Positions 34,565-44,297 of a stretch of DNA of 64,000 nt are shown here, piece after piece. A program made the position numbers and the translations under genes. The notes under the pieces were generated by a model. The model saw nothing but the letters and a program-made list of their open reading frames with translations. It was not told the DNA's origin and made no database searches. This stretch comes from Lactobacillus sp. (GTDB taxonomy: Bacteria > Bacillota > Bacilli > Lactobacillales > Lactobacillaceae): contig JAKVNR010000001.1 of assembly GCA_022483245.1 (NCBI GenBank), forward strand, positions 124,001 to 188,000. Reading direction: 5' to 3'. Every line of letters begins with the position of its first letter. Position 1 is the stretch's first letter.

Positions 34565-35437
34565 ATGAAAGAAGAGCCCGCCGCTGGCGGAATGTTTTCG
34601 CGACTGAAGCGGCGTTTTAAACCTGTAACGCCGCTTAAGGCAGACGAACAGTTAAAACGCGATTTTTCACGCTTATGGCACAATAAATCGATTGACCAGC
34701 ATGAATATTCGATGCTGACGAGTGTGGTTGATTTTCAAAATCGCATGGCGCGTGAAGTCATGGTGGCTAGGCCCGATGCATTTATGGTTGATGCCCGCAA
34801 GCCGCTACCTGGTTTGCTGGATGAAATTTTGCGGCAGCCATATTCACGCATTCCGGTTTATAACGGTGATAAGGATCATATTATCGGCGTCATTCATATA
34901 CGGACCGTTTTAAGAGAAGCTCGGCGCTTAGGCTTTGATAATTTAACTTATGACGACGTCATGTTTGAACCGTTGTTTGTGCCTGAAACTATTACGCTAG
35001 CCGAATTGCTTGATGAAATGCAAAGTACACAGATGCAGCTGGCGATTTTGCTAGATGAATATGGCGGAGTAGTGGGGTTAGCCACAATTGAAGATTTGGT
35101 TGAAGAAATTGTTGGTCAAATCGAAGATGAGGCAGATCATGCTGAGGCTCAATATAAAACATTGGGTAATGGTCAGTATCTGATCGCCGGTCGGATGCCA
35201 TTAGTTGACTTCAACGAGCAGTTCCATCAGCAGCTGCAAGAAGACGATGTCGACACCGTTGCCGGTTACGTTATCACTAAGTTGGGCATGATTCCGGCTA
35301 AAGGTGAAAAATTGCGCGTGCCAGTAGGCGAGCATGCCTTCTTTACTACGCAGCGGATGCGGGGCTCTCGCTTATTAGACGTTAAGTATACAGAAAAAAC
35401 TATCGAACAAGATAAAAAGGAAGTAGCAGAACATTAA
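34565..35437 (+). CDS. CBS/CorC domain protein without membrane domain
   Basis: A 290-residue soluble protein with a CBS pair (about 60-185, including [19 protein letters not shown]-type [11 protein letters not shown] and [22 protein letters not shown]) and a C-terminal CorC domain (about 200-275). This is the layout of CorC, implicated in Co/Mg handling. CTAAGGAGAACAAG precedes the ATG. Its stop overlaps the prfC start (TAATGA), so both are expressed together. Confidence 0.85.
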   Translation: MKEEPAAGGMFSRLKRRFKPVTPLKADEQLKRDFSRLWHNKSIDQHEYSMLTSVVDFQNRMAREVMVARPDAFMVDARKPLPGLLDEILRQPYSRIPVYNGDKDHIIGVIHIRTVLREARRLGFDNLTYDDVMFEPLFVPETITLAELLDEMQSTQMQLAILLDEYGGVVGLATIEDLVEEIVGQIEDEADHAEAQYKTLGNGQYLIAGRMPLVDFNEQFHQQLQEDDVDTVAGYVITKLGMIPAKGEKLRVPVGEHAFFTTQRMRGSRLLDVKYTEKTIEQDKKEVAEH

Positions 35438-37008
35438 TGACCAAAGACTTAGCAGCAGCCGTTAACCGGCGCAGAACATTTGCAATTATTTCTCACCCAG
35501 ACGCAGGTAAGACAACGATTACTGAACAAATGCTGCTGTTTGGCGGAATTATTCGCAATGCCGGGACCGTTAAAGCTAGAAAAACCGGTAAATATGCTAC
35601 TAGTGACTGGATGGATATTGAGAAAAAACGTGGAATCTCGGTTACTAGTTCAGTTATGCAGTTTGAATACCAAGGTAAGCGGGTTAATATCCTGGATACG
35701 CCAGGGCACCAGGACTTCTCAGAAGACACATATCGAACTCTGATGGCGGTTGACTCGGCCGTAATGGTAATTGACTCGGCTCGCGGTATTGAACCACAAA
35801 CAATTAAGCTTTTTAAAGTGGTTAGTCAGCGCGGGATCCCTATTTTCACTTTTATGAATAAACTCGACCGGGATGGCCGGGACCCACTGGATTTAATCGC
35901 AGAATTAGAAGACGTCCTGGGTATTGAAGGCGTAGCGATGAATTGGCCAATTGGGATGGGGCAGAGTCTGAAGGGCTTGTATGACTTGCAGCATAACCGG
36001 GTGGAGCTTTATCACAAAAATGATCAAGATCGGTTCGTAGACTTAGATGCTGCTGGTCAATTGCCAGAAAGTGAGCCGTTAAGTCAAGACCCGCTGTACC
36101 AAAAAACACTGGAAGACATTGAGTTAGTTAAAGAAGCTGGCAACCAATTTGATTTGCAAAAAGTTTTAGCCGGCAAACAAACGCCAGTCTTTTTCGGGTC
36201 TGCTTTGACCAATTTTGGGGTCGAAACTTTCTTAGATAGCTTTGTTAAGATGGCCCCAGCTCCAAGCAGCCACTTGGTTAATGGCGATCAAGAATTATCG
36301 CCAGAAGATCCTGAATTCTCCGGCTTTGTCTTTAAAATTCAAGCGAACATGAATCCACGCCACCGCGACCGGATTGCGTTTGTCAGAATTGGCAGTGGTG
36401 AATTCAATAAGGGGCTGGATGTTCATTTGGCTAGAACTGGTCAAATTGTGCGGCTCAATAATGCGACTGAATTTATGTCGAGTAAACGGGTGCAAGTTTC
36501 TGATGCAGTCGCTGGCGACATTGTTGGTCTGTACGATACTGGCAACTTCCAAATTGGTGACAGTATTTATGCAGGTAAGGATGAAATTGTTTATCCGCCG
36601 CTGCCACAATTTACCCCAGAGCTGTTCATGCAAGTCAGCGCTAAGAATGTCATGAAACAAAAGTCCTTCCACAAAGGGATGACGCAGCTTGTTCAAGAAG
36701 GCGCGATTCAGTTATATCGTAATTATTCAACCAATGACTACATATTAGGTGCCGTTGGTCAGTTGCAGTTCGAAGTTTTCTCCTATAGAATGAAAAATGA
36801 ATACAATTCAGAGGTTGAGATGCAGAGCTTAGGCAGCCGAGTAGCGCGCTGGATTGATCCAGACCAGCTTGATCCGAAAATGGCAAGTTCTCGTAACTTA
36901 TTAGTCAAAGATCAAGCCGGCGAGCCTTTGTTCTTATTCGAAAACGCTTTTGCTGAACGTTGGTTTAAGGATAAATATCCAGATGTTAAGCTAACGTCCA
37001 GACTATAG
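35437..37008 (+). CDS. prfC: Peptide chain release factor 3
   Basis: A 523-residue GTPase that recycles release factors 1 and 2. The G-domain has SHPDAGKTT near residue 20, [13 protein letters not shown] for switch [15 protein letters not shown] for switch II, and [10 protein letters not shown]; these are specific to RF3 among translation GTPases. It is the expected length and follows corC with a 1-bp overlap. Confidence 0.95.
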   Translation: MTKDLAAAVNRRRTFAIISHPDAGKTTITEQMLLFGGIIRNAGTVKARKTGKYATSDWMDIEKKRGISVTSSVMQFEYQGKRVNILDTPGHQDFSEDTYRTLMAVDSAVMVIDSARGIEPQTIKLFKVVSQRGIPIFTFMNKLDRDGRDPLDLIAELEDVLGIEGVAMNWPIGMGQSLKGLYDLQHNRVELYHKNDQDRFVDLDAAGQLPESEPLSQDPLYQKTLEDIELVKEAGNQFDLQKVLAGKQTPVFFGSALTNFGVETFLDSFVKMAPAPSSHLVNGDQELSPEDPEFSGFVFKIQANMNPRHRDRIAFVRIGSGEFNKGLDVHLARTGQIVRLNNATEFMSSKRVQVSDAVAGDIVGLYDTGNFQIGDSIYAGKDEIVYPPLPQFTPELFMQVSAKNVMKQKSFHKGMTQLVQEGAIQLYRNYSTNDYILGAVGQLQFEVFSYRMKNEYNSEVEMQSLGSRVARWIDPDQLDPKMASSRNLLVKDQAGEPLFLFENAFAERWFKDKYPDVKLTSRL

Positions 37009-37033
37009 TTGGAATAACGAGGATAGATAGATT

Positions 37034-38024
37034 TTGAATTGGATTGGGATTGTAGCCGTGATCGCGGCTATTCTTTTACTGGTTTTTGTAAGCGCTTGCG
37101 CGTACGCGGGGCACTTCTTTATTAACGCTTTTTTGGTTAAGGATTCAACTTGGTACCACGATCATGGTCACCAAATGATGAATCCTGACAATTTCGATCG
37201 ACCAAAAAATATTTATACAGAAACTGAAGATCGTCAAAACGAAGAATCGCATAAATTTTGGGATGAAAATGCGGCTGGCGATTTACAGTTGAAATTAGAT
37301 GGTGAAACACTAGTGGCCCGTGAATTTAAAGGCCAACCTGGTGATCACCGCTGGGTTTTATGTGTGCACGGTTATCGTTCAACTGGTAAGCGTGATATGT
37401 CTTACCCGGCCATGAAATTCGCACGTGCTGGCTACAACGTAGTCGTTCCTGACTTGCGGGCACATGGTAAAAGTACGGGCGAAGTTATCGGCATGGGCTG
37501 GTTAGAAAAAGAAGATGTCAAAGCTTGGGCAAACAAGATTGTTGAATTGGACCCAGCAGCTAAGATCATTCTTTTCGGTGGTTCAATGGGGGCTGCTTCT
37601 GTCATGATGGCCAGTGGGGACCCATTGCCAAAACAAGTGAAAATGCTGATTGCCGATTGTGGTTATTCTTCTGTGTACAACGAATGCCGCTACTTGCTTA
37701 AATCGGCTTTGCATTTGCCAACTGGTCCGATTCTATTTTTTTGCTAATAGCTTTTGCCGCAAGAAAATGGGCTTTGAATTAAAAACTGCTTCAAGTATCA
37801 ATCAATTGCATAAAAATCATTTGCCAGCTTTGTTCATTCATGGAACTGAAGATAAATTTGTTCCCCATACAGCAATTTATAAGAACATGGAAGCAACTCA
37901 AGGACGCAAGATGGGCTTATTGATCAATAAGGCTCCGCACCTATCTTCATGGATTTACGATGAAAAGCGTTACTTTACAGTTGTTGAACAGTTTATTGCC
38001 AATAACTTAGAAAGTGGGAATTAA
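37034..38024 (+). pseudogene. Membrane-anchored alpha/beta hydrolase, frameshifted at a T run
   Basis: The gene starts with a TTG at 37034 (GAGGAT upstream), encodes an N-terminal helix, then an alpha/beta hydrolase domain with nucleophile Ser in GGSMGAA. The frame breaks at seven T at 37736-37742, ending at a TAA 2 codons later. With six T it continues FANSFCRKKMGFELKTASS and supplies the missing triad: Asp in GTEDKFVPH and His in KAPHLSSW, to 38024, about 330 residues. It is a paralogue of the intact gene at 29235. The slip is in a homopolymer, so a sequencing error or phase variation must be considered. Confidence 0.8.
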
Positions 38025-38025
38025 A

Positions 38026-38391
38026 ATGGCGAGTGAAAAAAATAATATGAAATTAGCAATTCTGCTAATTATAGTTGCAGCGACGATGAGTAGCTTGAGT
38101 CAATTGGTTTGGAAATTTGGTGCTGACACGAAGAGTAGCGGCTTAGCTTGGGGCCTTTACATTTTGGGGTTTGTACTAGCAGGCTTAGGTATGGTGATTA
38201 TGAGTGTTGCCTTTCGTTACGGGGAAGTTTCCATTTTGCACCCGATGATGAGTCTGGGCTTTGCCTTGTCAATTGTTTTTGGAGCACTTTTTCTGCAAGA
38301 ATCGATCACGATTGGTAAAGTAATTGGCACGATTTTAATTATCGCTGGATCGGCGCTGCTAGGCTACGAAGGGGGTCGCAATAATGGCTAA
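38026..38391 (+). CDS. Small four-helix transporter subunit (DMT/ArnE-like), first of pair
   Basis: A 121-residue membrane protein with four helices of the drug/metabolite transporter small family; the first helix has SLSQLVWKFGAD and the third RYGEVSILHPMMSLGFALSIVFGALFLQES. It starts right after the hydrolase stop. Its pairing with the next gene in an 8-bp overlap (ATGGCTAA) points to a heterodimer, like ArnE/ArnF (lipid-linked sugar flippases) or paired SMR exporters. Confidence 0.75.
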   Translation: MASEKNNMKLAILLIIVAATMSSLSQLVWKFGADTKSSGLAWGLYILGFVLAGLGMVIMSVAFRYGEVSILHPMMSLGFALSIVFGALFLQESITIGKVIGTILIIAGSALLGYEGGRNNG

Positions 38392-38731
38392 TGGAATGAT
38401 GATTTTCTTTATTTTGCTGTTTACGACCTTAACTGGTAGTATCGGTGCGCTAGCTTTAAAGCAAGGCATGAATAAGATTGAACAACTAACTTTAGTCAAA
38501 ATGCTGACTAACTGGTGGCTGATTTTCGGTGTCTTACTGTATTTGGTAAGTTCAATTGCTAATATTTATTTATACAAATTCTTACCGTATTCGATTGCCT
38601 TTCCGATGACTTCCTTAACTTATGTCTGGACGGTAGTTATTTCTTACTTTACCTTTAAAGAAAAAATAACTCCGCTAAAGATTATTGCTGTTTTGCTAAT
38701 TATTGCCGGGATTGTCATTATCGCTCGGTAA
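38384..38731 (+). CDS. Small four-helix transporter subunit (DMT/ArnF-like), second of pair
   Basis: A 115-residue four-helix protein with TGSIGALALKQGMNKIEQ in helix one and YKFLPYSIAFPMTSLTYVWTVVISYFTFKE in helix three to four, the EamA/ArnE pattern. Its first bases overlap the partner's end, supporting translation of a heteromer. Polarity of substrate is unknown; sugar-lipid transfer or drug efflux are both possible. The terminator at 38752 ends the unit. Confidence 0.75.
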   Translation: MANGMMIFFILLFTTLTGSIGALALKQGMNKIEQLTLVKMLTNWWLIFGVLLYLVSSIANIYLYKFLPYSIAFPMTSLTYVWTVVISYFTFKEKITPLKIIAVLLIIAGIVIIAR

Positions 38732-38751
38732 CAAATAATCACGATAAAAAA

Positions 38752-38787
38752 GGCTGCTTGCTAGGATTTCTAGCAAGCAGCCTTTTT
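38752..38787. terminator. Strong bidirectional terminator
   Basis: GGCTGCTTGCTAG / CTAGCAAGCAGCC, 13 perfect bp, with A run before and T run after. Confidence 0.92.
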
Positions 38788-38793
38788 GTTTAG

Positions 38794-39039
38794 TTATTGG
38801 TTGCTAATAATCACGTGCCGCCGCTCTTTATCTAATTTGATCAGATATTCATCATAATCGCTAAATAATTGAGCAAGTGTTAGGTCGACTTCTTCAGCCC
38901 TGATTCGGTGGTGGCGATTTGACAAATCTGCGCTAATTCGACCAGTTTGGCGGGTCACGATAATAAAAGTATTGCCAATTTTGTAAACTTCTTTGCCCAG
39001 TTCGGGATGTTCTGCGCTAACATCGACTAAATAATTCAT
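38794..39039 (-). CDS. Short hypothetical protein downstream of clpE
   Basis: Eighty-one residues, mixed charged sequence, no membrane segment. Its ATG overlaps the clpE stop (TTAATG), so it is expressed with clpE and probably under the same CIRCE control. No family is recognised. Confidence 0.6.
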   Translation of the reverse strand: MNYLVDVSAEHPELGKEVYKIGNTFIIVTRQTGRISADLSNRHHRIRAEEVDLTLAQLFSDYDEYLIKLDKERRHVIISNQ

Positions 39040-41216
39040 TAAGCTTGTTCCGTTTCTGTTGCTTCGCTAATGACAATCTCATCATCTTTGACGTCGGCCA
39101 ATAAGTTTTTGGCGTCTGGATGATCGAGCTTGAAATCAGCTACTCTGTCTTCAATTTCTTCTTGAATGGTTCTGCGCAATGGCCGTGCGCCCATCTTAGG
39201 ATTATAACCTTTTTCGACCAGCAAGTTTTTATCAGCAGGGGTGACGTTGATTTGCAAGCCTTGATCCTTGACCATGGCGTTAGTCTTAGCCAACATCAAG
39301 TTGACGATTTGTAACAGGTCATCTTTAGTCAACGGGCTAAATTCAATAATGTCATCTAACCGGTTCAAAAATTCTGGTTTGAAGTATTCACCCAAGGCAC
39401 TGCTGAAAGCAGTGTTGTTATCATCATTTTCAGCCGCAAAGCCAACGCTGGCTGTTTTAATGCTTTGACCAGCATTTGAAGTCATGATGATAATGGTGTC
39501 CTTGAAGGAAACAGTCCGCCCTTGTGAATCAGTTAAGCGGCCATCGTCAAGAATTTGCAAAAGCAAGTTCAAAACATCTGGGTGAGCTTTTTCGATTTCA
39601 TCAAATAAAATCAAGCTGTATGGGTTGTGCCGAACTTGTTCAGTCAATTGGCCGGCTTCTTCGTAGCCAACATAGCCTGGGGCAGAACCGATTAATTTAG
39701 AAACAGAGTATTGCTCCATGTACTCTGACATGTCAAAGCGGATCATGGCGTCTTCTGAGCCAAACATTTGCTTAGCTAATTGCTTAGCAAGTTCAGTCTT
39801 ACCAACGCCAGTCGGTCCGACGAAGAGGAAGGAACCGATTGGACGGCCGCTCTTGTTAAAGCCGACCCGGTTGCGCCGAATAGCCCGAGCAACTTTTTCA
39901 ACCGCTTTATTTTGACCAATGACATTCTTCTTTAAATCGGTAGCCAAATCTTTCAGCTGGGTTTCTTCTTGCTTTTGCAAGTCTCCAACTGGGATACCGG
40001 TCTTTTCTTCGACAATTTTGTCCATAATCTTGTCGGTGATTGTTGGCGTCTTATCAGGATCGACTTTTTGATCCTTTAACTTGTCATACTTTTCAATTTG
40101 GTCGCGGTAGTAAGCTGCTTTTTCGTAATCTTCATTCTTTAAAGCAGTTTGTTTTAGATCTTCGGCAGCCTTGATCCGTTCCTTGATTTTGTCTTTATCA
40201 ACAAATGGAATCGTTAAGTTCATGCGTGAACCGGCTTCATCCAGCAAGTCAATTGCTTTATCTGGCAGGAAACGGTCTTGAATGTAACGAGCGCTAAGCT
40301 TAACCGCAGCATTAATTGCTTCATCGGTGTAGTGGACGTGGTGGTAGGCTTCGTAACGAGGCTTGATTCCTTCTAATATTTTGATGGTTTCTTCAATTGA
40401 AGGCTCCTTAACCTCAACCGGTTGGAATCGCCGTGCAAGGGCAGAGTCCTTTTCAATTTCACGGTATTCTTTAATGGTAGTAGCACCGATTAATTGCAAA
40501 TCGCCACGGGCTAAGGCAGGTTTAATAATATTGCCTGCGTCCATCCCGCCCTCAGCATTGCCAGCGCCAACGATTTGGTGAATTTCGTCAATGAAAAGAA
40601 TAATTTCTTGATGGTTTTGCAATTCTTTGATTAATTGTTGCATCCGCTGTTCAAATTGACCACGAATACCAGTGCCTTGTACTAAAGAAACCATATTTAG
40701 CGAAACAATGCGTTTGCCTTGCAACTTAGCTGGCACTGACCCATCAACGATTTCTTGAGCTAGACCTTCAACGACCGCGGTTTTACCAACCCCGGCTTCA
40801 CCAATTAAAACTGGGTTGTTTTTCGTCCGCCGGTTTAAAATTTCGATGACCCGTGCGATTTCATTATCACGGCCGATAACCGGATCGATCTTGCCTTTTT
40901 TGGCAAGGTCGGTTAAGTCTGTTCCATATTGACTGAGGATGGAGTTGCCACCTTGCCGGCCTCCATTTCCGCCGCCCCGTTGTACTTGCGGGCCTTGATT
41001 TTGATTGTTTTGACCTGCTGGTTGCCCATTTAAGGCACTAAAGAAATCATTCAGATCAAAGAAAGAATTATTATCCATATTATTCATGTTCCCTTGTTCT
41101 TGTCTTAATTCTTGATAGCAATGTTGACATAAGCTAATTTCACGGCTTTGGCCATTTACTTTGGCAAACAGGTGAATTGCTGCTGGCCGTTGATGGCAAT
41201 TTTGACAAAGTTCCAT
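39039..41216 (-). CDS. clpE: ATP-dependent Clp protease ATPase ClpE
   Basis: A 725-residue Hsp100 ATPase with the ClpE mark: an N-terminal zinc finger CQNCHQRP...[10 protein letters not shown] (residues 4-40). A glycine/glutamine-rich linker follows, then AAA+ domain 1 (Walker A GEAGVGKT ~140), a UVR-type coiled middle ([29 protein letters not shown]), and AAA+ domain 2 (Walker A GPTGVGKT ~465). ClpE unfolds aggregated or marked proteins for ClpP, chiefly after heat. Upstream is a CIRCE element and an overlapping promoter. GAAAGAGGGC precedes the ATG. Confidence 0.95.
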   Translation of the reverse strand: MELCQNCHQRPAAIHLFAKVNGQSREISLCQHCYQELRQEQGNMNNMDNNSFFDLNDFFSALNGQPAGQNNQNQGPQVQRGGGNGGRQGGNSILSQYGTDLTDLAKKGKIDPVIGRDNEIARVIEILNRRTKNNPVLIGEAGVGKTAVVEGLAQEIVDGSVPAKLQGKRIVSLNMVSLVQGTGIRGQFEQRMQQLIKELQNHQEIILFIDEIHQIVGAGNAEGGMDAGNIIKPALARGDLQLIGATTIKEYREIEKDSALARRFQPVEVKEPSIEETIKILEGIKPRYEAYHHVHYTDEAINAAVKLSARYIQDRFLPDKAIDLLDEAGSRMNLTIPFVDKDKIKERIKAAEDLKQTALKNEDYEKAAYYRDQIEKYDKLKDQKVDPDKTPTITDKIMDKIVEEKTGIPVGDLQKQEETQLKDLATDLKKNVIGQNKAVEKVARAIRRNRVGFNKSGRPIGSFLFVGPTGVGKTELAKQLAKQMFGSEDAMIRFDMSEYMEQYSVSKLIGSAPGYVGYEEAGQLTEQVRHNPYSLILFDEIEKAHPDVLNLLLQILDDGRLTDSQGRTVSFKDTIIIMTSNAGQSIKTASVGFAAENDDNNTAFSSALGEYFKPEFLNRLDDIIEFSPLTKDDLLQIVNLMLAKTNAMVKDQGLQINVTPADKNLLVEKGYNPKMGARPLRRTIQEEIEDRVADFKLDHPDAKNLLADVKDDEIVISEATETEQA

Positions 41217-41254
41217 AATTCTTGCTTGCCCTCTTTCTGAAACATTATGGCTTT

Positions 41255-41283
41255 ATTGTATGTTTAGCACTCTGGATAGTCAA
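41255..41283 (-). promoter_or_regulatory. clpE: Promoter of clpE
   Basis: On the reverse strand TTGACT (41278-41283), 17 bp, TACAAT (41255-41260). It overlaps the CIRCE element. Confidence 0.75.
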
Positions 41284-41290
41284 GTGCTAA
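41264..41290. promoter_or_regulatory. CIRCE operator (HrcA)
   Basis: TTAGCACTC-N9-AAGTGCTAA differs from the CIRCE consensus TTAGCACTC-N9-GAGTGCTAA at one position. It covers the -35 and spacer of the clpE promoter, so HrcA should repress clpE until heat stress. Confidence 0.85.
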
Positions 41291-41360
41291 GACTCGGGCA
41301 CAATAATCTGCTTCGATAAGCTATAATGATTAATGTAATAATCTGAAAAGAAGTGGGTCT

Positions 41361-41546
41361 ATGGATTTCGAAAAAATTTTGCAGCAATTAAGTACTGGTG
41401 AGCTAAAAGAGTATCGGGTAAAACCAGAAAATGCGTTTGCATTTCAGGCAGCCTTGCGTCAATTTGGTAAACGGCAAGATATTCGGGGAACCGCGCTGCG
41501 CGGGGGTGAAATCGTTTACCATTTGAAAGAAAATTCTACTAGTTAG
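41361..41546 (+). CDS. Small hypothetical protein
   Basis: Sixty-one residues, MDFEKILQQLSTGEL... ending STS, no recognised motif. TATAAT at 41322-41327 lies upstream. It is divergent from clpE, with the CIRCE element between, and 92 bp before ptsH. Confidence 0.5.
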   Translation: MDFEKILQQLSTGELKEYRVKPENAFAFQAALRQFGKRQDIRGTALRGGEIVYHLKENSTS

Positions 41547-41555
41547 TTTATTGTT

Positions 41556-41584
41556 TTGAACTACAAAAAATGATAGTGTAGAAA
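41556..41584 (+). promoter_or_regulatory. Candidate promoter of ptsHI
   Basis: TTGAAC (41556-41561), 17 bp, TAGAAA (41579-41584), 55 bp before the ptsH start. Confidence 0.35.
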
Positions 41585-41638
41585 TTAAATAGACTAAGGT
41601 TTACAAACGCAAAAGGTAAATGAAGAAGGAGAAAGTTC

Positions 41639-41902
41639 ATGGAAAAGCGTGATTTTCATATTACAGCTCCGACAGGTATCCATGCCCGTCCAGCTACGCT
41701 GTTGGTACAAGCAGCATCTAGATTTAATTCAGACATTAGTTTGGAATGCAATGGCAAATCAGTTAACTTGAAGTCAATCATGGGTGTTATGTCACTGGGT
41801 GTAGCCCAAGGATCTGATGTAACCATTACGGCTGATGGTGAAGATGCGGTTGAAGCCATGAAGACCATTACTGACACAATGAAAAAAGAAGGTTTAGCAT
41901 AA
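41639..41902 (+). CDS. ptsH: Phosphocarrier protein HPr
   Basis: Eighty-seven residues. His15 in GIHARPAT accepts phosphate from EI and passes it to sugar-specific EIIA; Ser46 in [12 protein letters not shown] is phosphorylated by HPr kinase and then acts as CcpA co-repressor. AAGGAGAAAGTTC gives a strong start. ptsI follows 3 bp later. The cre site upstream of the small RNA candidate would answer to this protein. Confidence 0.97.
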   Translation: MEKRDFHITAPTGIHARPATLLVQAASRFNSDISLECNGKSVNLKSIMGVMSLGVAQGSDVTITADGEDAVEAMKTITDTMKKEGLA

Positions 41903-41905
41903 TTC

Positions 41906-43639
41906 ATGACTAATGCCATTACTGGAATAGCTGCGAGTGCGGGGATTGCCGCTGCTCCAGCTTTTCTTTTTTTAGAGCCAGATTTATCATTTGAACACCG
42001 TCAAATAACTGATCAACAAGCAGAAATTGACCGCTTTGAAGATGCTGTCGCAGTTGCCCGCACGGAAGTGCAAGCATTAGCAGATCAAGCACAAGTCAAG
42101 ATGGGGCAAGAAGCAGCTGATGTCTTCACAGCACATTTGATGATTCTGCAGGACCCTGAATTTGTTGGTGCAATTGAAGAAATTATTCAAGAACAGCAAA
42201 TCAACGCTGAAGCTGCTTTGGCCCAGATCGAGCAAAAATTTGTCAAACTGCTTAGCGGGTTGGCCGGAAATGCTTATATGCAAGAGCGGGTGGCAGACGT
42301 GCGTGACGTGTCTAAACGTTTGCTGGCGCATTTATTAAAGCAGCCACTGCCCGACTTGCAGGCTATTACTTCGCCGGTCATCTTAGTCGCAACGGATTTA
42401 ACACCAAGTATGACCGCGCATGTGAACCCTAAATTTATTAAAGGCTTTGTTACGGATGAAGGCGGTAAAACGTCACATTCGGCGATTATGGCGCGGACTT
42501 TAGGAATTCCAGCGGTTGTGGGCACCGGTAAGGCCACGACTGATATTCGGACTGGTCAACAAATAATTGTTAATGGAACGGCTGGCACGGTAGTTTTATA
42601 TCCAACCACTCAGCAGCTCAAGCAAGCTGAGGCAGAACGGGCAGCTTGGCAGCAGCGATTGCGTGATGAAGAAGCTTTGCGCAACTCGGCTAGCCAGACT
42701 GCTGATGGTCACCGGGTGATTGTAGCGGCTAATTTAGGCCTGCCGTCTGATGTTGAACAGGCACAAAAAAATGGGGCCGAAGCGGTTGGCTTATTCAGGA
42801 CTGAATTTTTGTACATGCATGCTGACCAGTTTCCAAGTGAAGATGTGCAAGTTGAAGCATACCGGCAAGTTTTAAGAGCGATGCCAGACAAGCAAGTCAT
42901 CATTCGCACGATGGATATTGGCGGGGACAAGCGTCTTCCTTATTGGGAGCTGCCACAAGAAGATAATCCGTTTTTAGGGGTACGGGCTATTCGGTTATCC
43001 TTAGCTAACGAAGATGTATTTAGGACGCAGCTGCGAGCACTGCTTAGGGCATCTGCATCTGGACATTTAGGTATCATGTTTCCGCTGATTTCTAATTTAT
43101 CAGAGCTGCGGGCTGCGAAAAAAATGCTGGCTGAAGAAAAAGAAAACCTCCTGCAAGCGGGAGTAAAAATTGGTCAGGATTTGCAAGTTGGAATGATGAT
43201 TGAAGTACCAGCTGCAGCTATTTTGGCTAATCGTTTTGCTAAAGAAGTTGATTTCTTTTCAATTGGCAGCAATGACTTAGTGCAATACACATTGGCTGCT
43301 GATCGGACTAATCGGCAACTGGCACAGTTAAGTCAGCCTTATAATCCTGCCGTCTTGCAACTGATTTGGCGGACAATTAGTGCTGCACATGAAGCTGGTA
43401 TTTGGTGCGGGATGTGCGGCGAGGCTGCCTGTGATCCAATTATGCTGCCACTACTGATCGGGGCAGGACTGGATGAATTTTCAATGAACAGCGGCAGTAT
43501 TTTAACTGTTCGTGATCAGTTGCGCCACTGCTCACAATCCGAGGCAGCTGAGCTAGTAGCGCAAGTGAAAGCGCAAGCTGAAACGGCCAGCGATGTTAAG
43601 AAGCTGGTGCAAGCTTTTCAAAAAAGAGAGAAAGCTTAA
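41906..43639 (+). CDS. ptsI: PTS enzyme I
   Basis: A 577-residue phosphoenolpyruvate-protein phosphotransferase. The active His lies in EGGKTSHSAIMART near residue 190; the PEP-binding barrel shows LFRTEFLYM, RTMDIGGDKRLPY, NPFLGVRAIRLSL and the C-terminal CGMCGEAACDP with the conserved Cys. It starts ATG right after ptsH and forms the standard ptsHI operon. Confidence 0.97.
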   Translation: MTNAITGIAASAGIAAAPAFLFLEPDLSFEHRQITDQQAEIDRFEDAVAVARTEVQALADQAQVKMGQEAADVFTAHLMILQDPEFVGAIEEIIQEQQINAEAALAQIEQKFVKLLSGLAGNAYMQERVADVRDVSKRLLAHLLKQPLPDLQAITSPVILVATDLTPSMTAHVNPKFIKGFVTDEGGKTSHSAIMARTLGIPAVVGTGKATTDIRTGQQIIVNGTAGTVVLYPTTQQLKQAEAERAAWQQRLRDEEALRNSASQTADGHRVIVAANLGLPSDVEQAQKNGAEAVGLFRTEFLYMHADQFPSEDVQVEAYRQVLRAMPDKQVIIRTMDIGGDKRLPYWELPQEDNPFLGVRAIRLSLANEDVFRTQLRALLRASASGHLGIMFPLISNLSELRAAKKMLAEEKENLLQAGVKIGQDLQVGMMIEVPAAAILANRFAKEVDFFSIGSNDLVQYTLAADRTNRQLAQLSQPYNPAVLQLIWRTISAAHEAGIWCGMCGEAACDPIMLPLLIGAGLDEFSMNSGSILTVRDQLRHCSQSEAAELVAQVKAQAETASDVKKLVQAFQKREKA

Positions 43640-43719
43640 TAAATTTTAACGAAACTTCATACTTTATTCATTTTTAGTTGTTAACCTATAATTAGTTAAG
43701 AAATACTAATACTAGTAAT

Positions 43720-43764
43720 CACTTACAAAAAGCACTTACAAAAGTATAGTGATTGTGCTATGAT
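43720..43764 (+). promoter_or_regulatory. spx: spx promoter region with direct repeats
   Basis: CACTTACAAAA occurs at 43720-43730 and 43733-43743, 13 bp apart. TGCTATGAT (43756-43764) is a TG-N extended -10. The second repeat falls at the -35 position, so it may be bound by a regulator of spx. Confidence 0.45.
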
Positions 43765-43809
43765 ATTAGGGAAGCAAAGAACAGCATAACTTAAAGGAGG
43801 CAGACAAAC

Positions 43810-44205
43810 ATGATTACCTTATATTCTTCTCCGAGCTGCACTTCCTGCAGAAAGGCTAAGGCCTGGCTCGATAAGCATGAGCTGGAGTACCATGAACGCA
43901 ATATTTTTGCACAGCCTTTAACTAAAGATGAAATTTTACAAGTTTTAAGCTTAACCGAAAATGGAACTGAGGATATTATTTCCACTCGTTCACGAGCTTT
44001 TAAGAACTTGCATGTGAATATTGACGATTTGTCAATTGATCAACTTCTTGATTTGATCAGTAAAAACCCGAGCTTGCTCCGTCGCCCAATTATTTTAGAT
44101 GATCGTCGTCTGCAAGTTGGTTACAACAAAGACGAAATCAGACGCTTCTTACCAAGATCTGTTCGGAGGTTAGAATTACGCCGGGCACAAGCGATGGTTG
44201 AATAG
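43810..44205 (+). CDS. spx: Transcriptional regulator Spx
   Basis: This 131-residue ArsC-fold protein binds the RNA polymerase alpha C-terminal domain and reprograms transcription under thiol stress. The redox switch Cys10-x-x-Cys13 (SSPSCTSC) is intact, and the [14 protein letters not shown] and [16 protein letters not shown] segments are typical. TAAAGGAGG gives an excellent start. Its degradation is normally promoted by SpxH and ClpXP; a SpxH-like gene lies at 45805. Confidence 0.95.
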   Translation: MITLYSSPSCTSCRKAKAWLDKHELEYHERNIFAQPLTKDEILQVLSLTENGTEDIISTRSRAFKNLHVNIDDLSIDQLLDLISKNPSLLRRPIILDDRRLQVGYNKDEIRRFLPRSVRRLELRRAQAMVE

Positions 44206-44218
44206 TTGAATTAAAACT

Positions 44219-44249
44219 GCGTGGGCTTTTAAGGCTCGCGCTTTTATTT
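44219..44249 (+). terminator. Terminator of spx
   Basis: GCGTGGGC / GCTCGCGC, 8 bp with two G-T pairs, loop of 7, T run. Confidence 0.65.
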
Positions 44250-44297
44250 TGTCCACCGAATAAGCTACAATATAAGTAATAGACAGGTGGTGTTAAA

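Noticed and set aside
37086-37101. cre-like TGTAAGCGCTTGCG
   Set aside because: It lies inside the hydrolase coding sequence near its start, misses the final A, and shows no promoter. Probably chance.
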